From an uncultured Bacteroidales bacterium (GTDB lineage Bacteria > Bacteroidota > Bacteroidia > Bacteroidales > F082): a DNA stretch of 32,209 bases. Where the stretch lies: contig CAMOCK010000215.1 of NCBI GenBank assembly GCA_946610645.1, forward strand, positions 1 through 32,209. Reading direction: 5' to 3'. The translations under genes were made by a program, and so were the position numbers. The notes under the pieces were generated by a model that was given only the letters and a program-made list of their open reading frames with translations, made no database searches and had not been told where the DNA came from. This document shows positions 19,211 through 25,325 of this stretch, one piece after another (the stretch's first letter is position 1; each line of letters opens with the position of its first letter).

Positions 19211-19924
19211 TCAGTTGACTACGGAAACAACAGCCAGTTTCGTCCCGTCTACTTTGAACCTGATTTCCCAGGGGCCGAAAGAAAGGCCGTAAATCCTCTC
19301 AGGGTCGTCTTGATATCGAGGCCTGGGGTCGTGTGCAAGCACGGCTTTCAGGCCCTCTCTTTTTTCGGGTTCCACTTTTTGCAACATTGCTTCAGGGAAA
19401 TCGACTTCCAAAAGACATTCCGCTGGTTTTGAGGCAAATCCGCTGATGGCTTCGGGGTGGCAGTCGGTGTAGGCGATGTAAGGTTTGATGTCGTAGATGG
19501 GTGTGCCGTCCATCAGGTCGGCGCCCGAAACGTAAATCACGGGGCCAAGTTTCGGGTCGGTTTCAATCTTTTCTATCTTCACCGACGACAGCCCGATGGG
19601 GTTGGGACGGAAAGGCGAGCGCGTGGCGAACACGCCTTTGCGCACGTTGCCGCCCAAACGTGGCGGACGCACGGTGGGCGACCATTTTTGGCGCACGGCT
19701 TCCGAAAACTCCCAAATCAGCCACAGGTGCGAGAAGTCCTCCAATCCGCGCACGGCCTCGGCAATGCGGTATTCGGGTTCAAACACTATTCGCCCTTGCA
19801 GCGAGGCGATGATGCCGCTCTGACGCGGAATGCCGAACTTGGTCGGGAAATCGGTTTCTATGTGGGCGATGGTTTTCAATTGTTGAATTGGTTTTTTTTG
19901 AGCAGGGACTTCGCTTCGCTTCAT
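19211..19924 (-). CDS. trmO: tRNA (N6-threonylcarbamoyladenosine(37)-N6)-methyltransferase TrmO/TsaA family
   Basis: IAHIETDFPTKFGIPRQSGI, FSHLWLIWEFSE, FATRSPFRPNPIGLSSVKIE, DGTPIYDIKPYI. Confidence 0.92.
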   Translation of the reverse strand: MKRSEVPAQKKPIQQLKTIAHIETDFPTKFGIPRQSGIIASLQGRIVFEPEYRIAEAVRGLEDFSHLWLIWEFSEAVRQKWSPTVRPPRLGGNVRKGVFATRSPFRPNPIGLSSVKIEKIETDPKLGPVIYVSGADLMDGTPIYDIKPYIAYTDCHPEAISGFASKPAECLLEVDFPEAMLQKVEPEKREGLKAVLAHDPRPRYQDDPERIYGLSFGPWEIRFKVDGTKLAVVSVVN

Positions 19925-19943
19925 CGCCTGCCTAATTTCCGTC

Positions 19944-19956
19944 GTCCCTATGGGAC
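19944..19956. repeat. Short palindrome GTCCC-TAT-GGGAC just after lysC stop
   Basis: gtccctatgggac directly adjacent to the lysC TAA. Confidence 0.7.
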
Positions 19957-21237
19957 TTAGCTTAGCACAAACTGCAACGTGGAGCGGCTGCCTTGCTTCA
20001 CTAAAATCTTTTTGTCCTTGATGAAATCTCTCTCCAATCCTTCGCGATAATGCCTGATAGTGAACAACGTCAACCCTTCGTTATACTTGATGCTGAACGT
20101 CTCAGTGAGGTAGGCCATCATCTGTTTCAGTTTGGTCTTGTCGCTGTCGAAGCAGAACGAGAGCATCAGGGCCGAGGTCTGGATCATGTTGGCGTGGATA
20201 TTCAGGTCGGCGCAGACTTCGAAGATGGTCTTTAGGTTGTGCTCGTCCATGAACGAGTAGTCGCGGGGCGAGATGGAGACCAACGTTTGGTTGTCCTTGA
20301 CGATGAACGAAGGGATGCTTTCGTCGTTTTTCTGATGGTTCCCATCAATGATGGTTGGATTGTGGTCGGGACGGAGGAACGACTGCACTTTCAGCACGAT
20401 ACCTTTGTTTTGCAGCGGCTTGATGGTCTTGGGATGGATGATGGAAGCGCCATAGAAAGCCAACTCGATGGCTTCGGAGTAGGGGATATGGGGGATTTTC
20501 ACAGTGTCGGCGAAGCGTTTCGGGTCGGCGTTGAGCAGGCCGTCAACGTCTTTCCAGATGGTGACTTCCTCGGCATCGAGGCAGTTGGCGAAGATGGCGG
20601 CGGTGAAGTCGGAGCCTTCGCGCCCGAGGGTGACGCTGTGCTTGCCGTCAGCCGTGCCACCGATGAAGCCTTGCGTGAGGCACACGATGCCACGGATATG
20701 CTCGTCGTTCAGCTTGCTGATTTTCAGGCGCGTTTCGTCCCAGTCGGGGTTGGCGGCGCGGAAGGTGGGTTCAATGTCGGTGATGACGTATTTTCGTGCA
20801 TCAAGCCAGCGTGTCGGAACCTCGCATTTGCTGAGGTATTCCTGGATGATGCTGGTCGAGATGAGTTCGCCGTAGCAAACGGTTTGGTCATATTGGTAGT
20901 CGTAGGGCACATCGGTCTTTTGCAGTTTCTCCCAAAGCTCAATGAAAAGTCCTGCGATGTTCTCGCCAAATTCGGGGTTGGCGTTTTCGCCAAAAAGCCC
21001 TTGGATGATGCTGTCGTGGTAGCTGATTACCTCGTGCAAGGCCTCCATGCCAAGATTGCCGTCGTGCTCGCGGAAGTCGGCCAACACCTTTTCCAACATA
21101 TTGGTAGTCTTGCCCATAGCCGAGACCACCAACAGGATGTCTTCGTCTTTGTGCTGGCCTACGATTTGGGCCAAATTGCGCACGGCCTCGGCATCCTTCA
21201 CCGAAGCACCGCCGAATTTATAGATTCTCTTAATCAT
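19957..21237 (-). CDS. lysC: Aspartate kinase (monofunctional)
   Basis: YKFGGASVKDAEAVRNLA, SAMGKTTNMLE, GFIGGTADGKHSVTLGREGSDFTAAIFA. Confidence 0.93.
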   Translation of the reverse strand: MIKRIYKFGGASVKDAEAVRNLAQIVGQHKDEDILLVVSAMGKTTNMLEKVLADFREHDGNLGMEALHEVISYHDSIIQGLFGENANPEFGENIAGLFIELWEKLQKTDVPYDYQYDQTVCYGELISTSIIQEYLSKCEVPTRWLDARKYVITDIEPTFRAANPDWDETRLKISKLNDEHIRGIVCLTQGFIGGTADGKHSVTLGREGSDFTAAIFANCLDAEEVTIWKDVDGLLNADPKRFADTVKIPHIPYSEAIELAFYGASIIHPKTIKPLQNKGIVLKVQSFLRPDHNPTIIDGNHQKNDESIPSFIVKDNQTLVSISPRDYSFMDEHNLKTIFEVCADLNIHANMIQTSALMLSFCFDSDKTKLKQMMAYLTETFSIKYNEGLTLFTIRHYREGLERDFIKDKKILVKQGSRSTLQFVLS

Positions 21238-21256
21238 AGCCTTTTGGTTGAAAACG

Positions 21257-21264
21257 CAAAAATA
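21257..21264 (-). promoter_or_regulatory. -7 box TATTTTTG for lysC
   Basis: caaaaata about 20 bp upstream of lysC ATG. Confidence 0.45.
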
Positions 21265-21300
21265 CTAAAAATCCGAATTGTCAAACTGTTTTTGTATTAC

Positions 21301-21395
21301 AAGCTGATTTTCAATAATATAATAGACAGCAAACGACTACAAACGTTTAATCAACGGCTTGGTCTTGATAGGTTTTGCATTTTTGCGAGGTGAAA
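21301..21395 (+). repeat. Upstream repeat P, copy 1 (promoter-like)
   Basis: gacagcaaacgactacaaacgtttaatcaacggcttggtcttgataggttttgcatttttgcgaggtgaaa; near-identical to 24492-24596; CATTTTTG box at 21378-21385. Confidence 0.9.
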
Positions 21396-21412
21396 AGCTA
21401 CCCTAATAGATT

Positions 21413-21886
21413 ATGGCACACAAAAAACCATTTGACAAAGCAAGCCCGACCAAGATTCCGTTTTCGGAACTAATGGAACTCATCGGCACCAGTTGCGACT
21501 ACAAGTTTTGCATTATCGACGAAAACATTGACGATGAGCTTCTCGAACTTGCCGCAAAACACAACATCGACCTGAAAGGATACAAACACGTCATCGAAAC
21601 CTCGGGGATCCAACATTCCGAGAAACGACATGGCAAACAAAGTAAAGACCGCGAGCCATTGTCGATTGAGGACTATTTGCTTGTTCCTTTTATTATTCGA
21701 AACCGTGATAAAGTGAGCATCTCAACAACTAAATCTAAACGACACGACATGCATTTGCTTGTTTACGAAAAACAAATTGGAGTAAACTACTATTATGTGG
21801 AGGAAGTACGGACAGGAAAAAGAAGTTTGGCTTTTCAAACCTTGTACAAACGGGCAACAAAAAACCCCTCTGTTGAGGGGTTGTAG
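21413..21886 (+). CDS. Standalone PBECR3-like (phage Barnase-EndoU-ColicinE5/D-RelE-like) nuclease-domain protein, putative
   Basis: GYKHVIETSGIQHSEKRHG, LSIEDYLLVPFIIRNRDKV, VNYYYVEEVRTGKRSLAFQTLYKRA resemble PBECR3 domains of polyvalent proteins (from memory, no search). Confidence 0.6.
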   Translation: MAHKKPFDKASPTKIPFSELMELIGTSCDYKFCIIDENIDDELLELAAKHNIDLKGYKHVIETSGIQHSEKRHGKQSKDREPLSIEDYLLVPFIIRNRDKVSISTTKSKRHDMHLLVYEKQIGVNYYYVEEVRTGKRSLAFQTLYKRATKNPSVEGL

Positions 21887-21973
21887 GTGTTATCGCGGAG
21901 GGTGCATCCTTGCGGCCGCCCCTTTACGTCTTGATAATCAATTCATTTTTCACTCCGTTTCCGCGACCAACTG
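21857..21973 (-). ncRNA. Candidate structured small RNA 1, convergent to the 21413 ORF
   Basis: Minus-strand TAATTTTG box, closing helix 21893-21904/21951-21966, intrinsic terminator AACCCCTC-aaca-GAGGGGTT + T-run at 21882-21859. Confidence 0.5.
21859..21882 (-). terminator. Intrinsic terminator on minus strand, embedded in the last codons of the 21413 ORF
   Basis: aacccctctgttgaggggtt hairpin; U-tract only on the minus strand. Confidence 0.7.
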
Positions 21974-22026
21974 CCCGCAAAATTACAACATTTTTACAAA
22001 ACACGGCCATTTTCCCGAAAAAAATC
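21971..22026 (-). repeat. Downstream repeat T, copy 1 (30-bp exact core 21971-22000; minus-strand promoter-like)
   Basis: ctgcccgcaaaattacaacatttttacaaa identical to 25219-25248; degenerate similarity continues to about 22026. Confidence 0.92.
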
Positions 22027-22047
22027 GCCCGCCGTGCAAAAAAAAGC

Positions 22048-22055
22048 ACTATATT
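22048..22055 (+). promoter_or_regulatory. -7 box TATATTTG for the T9SS cargo gene
   Basis: cactatatttgtcccc about 27 bp upstream of ATG at 22082; position read by hand, may be off by 1-3 nt. Confidence 0.5.
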
Positions 22056-22081
22056 TGTCCCCAATAAAAACCACCAAACCC

Positions 22082-24322
22082 ATGAAAAAACACATCCTCT
22101 CCTTCCTCATGCTTTTCGCAACGATCAGCATAGCCGTGGCCCAATCGCCTGCCATGATGACCAAAGGGCAAGTAAGTGACTCGACACAAGTAGACACAAA
22201 TTCTACATGTCAAGACCAAGAGCACAGAATCAGTGTAGAGATTATTCCCCTCTACGGAAACGATCATTTCAGCCATCCACAACATCCAGCAACAGGTGTC
22301 GGATGTCCTCTAGGAAATAGGTTCGAATTTACTACAAGCCAAATATTTTCTTGGTACCAATGGGAAACAAGTTTTCATACCACTAGCAGTGGGACCAGTG
22401 ATATATTCTTGGCTGATGCTGTCGAATGTGGCTATGTCAAGGTCACAGTGAAAGATAGTTATGGTCGTGTGGGTACAGACTCCATCTGGTTTAATCTAAA
22501 AGACCACATATCCCCTCTCGGTGACTTCATCATGGAGATCGATGATGACCTCTACCCTACATTCTCTGGTATAGCGACCTCTGAACATTATAAATTGGAA
22601 GTGTGGAAAAGATATAAACCGAGTAACTTAGGACATTATAAAGATTTTTATTTATCCCCAGGTAAATGGACTCACACAAATTATGATGCTCATTATCAAG
22701 AAGATACGACATGGATGTTTTATTGTAAGCTATATGACACATGTCAAAGGCTATTCAATGAAATTTTTATTCCTGGAATGTTGCTTGATACACTACAAGA
22801 AAGTAATGCATGGCATTTAAATCTTAAAACAATTTTGCATATTGATGTTAATGGTTATATTCAAAATGCTAATGGTATCTCTTTTGTCTACTTTGTCTAC
22901 TCTATCGACCAATATGGTAATCGTCACCGTGTCTTAGATGAAGATGGTGATCCTATAGTCCTACCATCTGAGACTGCTTCTTGGCAGATTCCAGGTCCCA
23001 GAGACCATCCTTATTATCAGTGTGGTGTCGCCAGAGTCTTGGATGATGGCGACTATGAGTTGGTATCTCTATCAAATAAAGTAGCCAACCCTCTGTACTA
23101 TGAGATTTTCAACATCCAAAATATGGAGTCTTCACAGACCTATGGATTCTGTGTCAAATACGATCACCTACAAGGTGCTATCGTTTATGGCAAAGAGAAC
23201 TGTCCGGGACAGACTTGGGATTGGGAATATGATGGAGAAAGTTTCACCCTATCAGGTGATTCTATCATCATGCCAAATGACGACACTACCAGACATTGGG
23301 ATATCGTTTACCATGGTTGTGATGAAGAAAAGACATTTCGACTAACATCGTTTATCCCATATTGGGTCGCCCCATTTGAGGATCCATATCTATGGAAACA
23401 TCAAGGATGTCCCACTAATTTAGTGGCCATTGATGATGAAATTTTTGCTTCCGGTGATTTCAATTGTCTATGGTCTACTGGTGAGACCACAAACAGCATT
23501 GAAGTGATACAGCCAGGAAATTATTCAGTGACTATCGGTGCCTTTTACTGTTTAGATTCTTGTTCTGTACAAGTCCGCGACAATGTGGAAGTTTCACTTG
23601 TCACTGTAGATTTAAAGACAGGCCGAGATAAGGTATTTTGGCGGACCACACCCGAACAAGCCAAGTACATCGACAAAGTGAAAGTCATCCGCTATGACGG
23701 TTCAGCCTATAATGCACCTTACAGTCAGGGATATTACCTATTTTCTGGTATTGAAGATATTCCTCGAAATTACCATATCGTGGCCGTGTCGAAAGAAGGT
23801 CAAAATTGCCCTGTAATCAGCTATGAAAAAGGTACTATCCATGCTACATGTCATGAAAGTCTGGATGGCATCATCACCCTAAACTGGAACATACCTTATG
23901 TAGAGCAAGGCTCACCAGATGAGGTTATAGGTTTCCAGATCTGCAAATACAACTCTGCCACACAAGAAGAGACAGTCGTAGAAGAACTTAATGCCACAGA
24001 CACCCACTACTCAGGAGACTCAAGTCCGTTTATTGGAGGTCGTGCAGTCGTAGCAGCACTATTTAGCAATGGTGAACGAGCATTCTCAAACATCAGCTCA
24101 GTACTTGCTGTAGATGAAAATCAAGAGAGCTTGTTTACCATCTATCCAAATCCCGCCCAAGGCCGTTTCACCGTTGAAGGCACGGGCAGGATGATGGTGA
24201 CGAACCTTTTCGGGCAAACCGTCCTTGTTCACGATATTGATGGACAAACAAACGTATCTCTGCCTCGCGGAATGTATTTCGTGAAATTAGGCAACGCGAC
24301 GCGGAAGGTTGTGGTGGAGTGA
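22082..24322 (+). CDS. Secreted protein with T9SS type A C-terminal sorting domain
   Basis: Signal peptide MKKHILSFLMLFATISIAVAQ; CLWSTGETTNSIEVIQPGNYSVTI; C-terminus FTIYPNPAQGRFTVEGTGRMMVTNLFGQTVL...GMYFVKLGNATRKVVVE. Confidence 0.88.
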   Translation: MKKHILSFLMLFATISIAVAQSPAMMTKGQVSDSTQVDTNSTCQDQEHRISVEIIPLYGNDHFSHPQHPATGVGCPLGNRFEFTTSQIFSWYQWETSFHTTSSGTSDIFLADAVECGYVKVTVKDSYGRVGTDSIWFNLKDHISPLGDFIMEIDDDLYPTFSGIATSEHYKLEVWKRYKPSNLGHYKDFYLSPGKWTHTNYDAHYQEDTTWMFYCKLYDTCQRLFNEIFIPGMLLDTLQESNAWHLNLKTILHIDVNGYIQNANGISFVYFVYSIDQYGNRHRVLDEDGDPIVLPSETASWQIPGPRDHPYYQCGVARVLDDGDYELVSLSNKVANPLYYEIFNIQNMESSQTYGFCVKYDHLQGAIVYGKENCPGQTWDWEYDGESFTLSGDSIIMPNDDTTRHWDIVYHGCDEEKTFRLTSFIPYWVAPFEDPYLWKHQGCPTNLVAIDDEIFASGDFNCLWSTGETTNSIEVIQPGNYSVTIGAFYCLDSCSVQVRDNVEVSLVTVDLKTGRDKVFWRTTPEQAKYIDKVKVIRYDGSAYNAPYSQGYYLFSGIEDIPRNYHIVAVSKEGQNCPVISYEKGTIHATCHESLDGIITLNWNIPYVEQGSPDEVIGFQICKYNSATQEETVVEELNATDTHYSGDSSPFIGGRAVVAALFSNGERAFSNISSVLAVDENQESLFTIYPNPAQGRFTVEGTGRMMVTNLFGQTVLVHDIDGQTNVSLPRGMYFVKLGNATRKVVVE

Positions 24323-24327
24323 TTGAT

Positions 24328-24420
24328 GTTCACACGAATTACCATGAATGAACCACGAATTTTTCATGAATTATTGATGGCCATTCGTGTCTGATTCGCG
24401 GCAATTTGTGTCGATGAAAA
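24328..24420. repeat. Degenerate 'cacgaatt'-type intergenic repeat, partly inverted
   Basis: cacacgaattaccatgaatgaaccacgaatttttcatgaatt ... gccattcgtgtctgattcgcggcaatttgtgtc. Confidence 0.55.
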
Positions 24421-24491
24421 CAGGAATTCCCTCGGCTTGCGGGTCGGGGGAATTTGTTTGTTTGTTTTTCAAATTGGTAAAAAAACGTTTT

Positions 24492-24596
24492 AAATTGAAA
24501 ATCAATTATAAAACCGACAGCAAACGACTACAAACGACTACAAACGTTTAATCAACGTCTTGTTCTTGACAGGTTTTGCATTTTTGCGGGGTGAAA
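24492..24596 (+). repeat. Upstream repeat P, copy 2 (one extra 10-bp aaacgactac unit relative to copy 1)
   Basis: gacagcaaacgactacaaacgactacaaacgtttaatcaacgtcttgttcttgacaggttttgcatttttgcggggtgaaa; CATTTTTG at 24579-24586. Confidence 0.9.
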
Positions 24597-24614
24597 CCAA
24601 TTAATACTATTGTT

Positions 24615-25049
24615 ATGGATGCAAAAGACAACAAAACCATTGAGATCCCCACGGGGAACACAAGAGAAGACATTAAAGCAAGAGAGGCCATTATTTCTGA
24701 TGTGTACAGATGTTGGTATGAAGCAAATCCTTCAAAAGCGGCTTATAACACTGATTTGAAAGATGTTATAAATATTCGGTATTTGTCAATTACTGAAACC
24801 ATGCGTCATGCAGCCAAATCATATCTATCGACTTTAGCAGTATTGCAACTTGATTTGATTCTAAAGAACGCCTGTCAAGTTGGTGAGCCTACGCCAGCAA
24901 AACTTGGAATCAAAAACCAGAGCGGGTTTACAGAAATGATTATAATGGAATGTCCGTTAGTTGGCATAGGAACAGCAAAACTAACCGTTGGCGTGAAAAA
25001 GAAAACTGGAATGAAAATACAGTATTGTATTACTGCGATAAGCACATAA
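24615..25049 (+). CDS. Small conserved-looking protein of unknown function, possibly BECR/LPD3-like accessory protein
   Basis: 144 aa, LKDVINIRYLSITETMRHAAKSYLSTLAVLQLDLILKNA...FTEMIIMECPLVGIGTAKLTVGVKKKTGMKIQYCITAI; start set after the -7 box. Confidence 0.6.
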   Translation: MDAKDNKTIEIPTGNTREDIKAREAIISDVYRCWYEANPSKAAYNTDLKDVINIRYLSITETMRHAAKSYLSTLAVLQLDLILKNACQVGEPTPAKLGIKNQSGFTEMIIMECPLVGIGTAKLTVGVKKKTGMKIQYCITAIST

Positions 25050-25106
25050 AAAAAACCGACGGAGTTACTGAGGGGCTTGCTATCCGTCATTTCCCGTCCG
25101 TCGGTT
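25048..25106 (-). terminator. Intrinsic terminator, minus strand, directly at ORF stop
   Basis: 10-bp perfect inverted repeat AACCGACGGA (25054-25063)/TCCGTCGGTT (25097-25106) followed on minus strand by T-run (a-run 25048-25055). Confidence 0.6.
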
Positions 25107-25221
25107 GAAGTTCACCGCACTCTACATAACCTTAAGGAATGTGTACGGTTCAGAACAAGTACCAAAAAGCAGTTAACCCGACTTATTTGTTTTGCAGATC
25201 TGCTCTCGGCTTGTTTTTCTG
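25048..25221 (-). ncRNA. Candidate structured small RNA 2, convergent to the 24615 ORF
   Basis: Minus-strand TAATTTTG box in repeat T copy 2, several helices (e.g. 25115-25148), terminator AACCGACGGA...TCCGTCGGTT + T-run. Confidence 0.5.
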
Positions 25222-25274
25222 CCCGCAAAATTACAACATTTTTACAAATCAAGGCAGTTTCGCCGAAAAAAACG
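25219..25274 (-). repeat. Downstream repeat T, copy 2 (30-bp exact core 25219-25248)
   Basis: Identical 30-mer to 21971-22000; flanking similarity on the comM side only. Confidence 0.92.
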
Positions 25275-25325
25275 AGAAAAAACAAAGAAAACGACAAACA
25301 ATAACCCCCTAAAACCCCCACAATC

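Noticed and set aside
20239-21393. 384-aa plus-strand ORF antisense to lysC
   Set aside because: Shadow of aspartate kinase codons; no recognisable motifs; runs through the lysC promoter and repeat P.
21795-22179. Overlapping plus-strand ORFs 21795..22067 and 21910..22179
   Set aside because: Cover repeat T and the T9SS gene promoter; no protein-like signature; better explained by noncoding structure.
21857-25221. Retron / reverse-transcriptase or type III TA interpretation of ORF+RNA pairs
   Set aside because: No reverse transcriptase ORF; RNA lies downstream and convergent rather than upstream tandem repeats as in type III TA, so neither known class fits.
24492-25274. CRISPR or integron attC interpretation of the repeats
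   Set aside because: Only 2.5 units of a 10-bp tandem without spacers, no cas genes; no integrase and no obvious attC-like core at cassette borders in the window.
25077-25304. 75-aa plus-strand ORF after the second cassette ORF
   Set aside because: Overlaps the structured RNA candidate and repeat T; composition not protein-like and no promoter or RBS seen.
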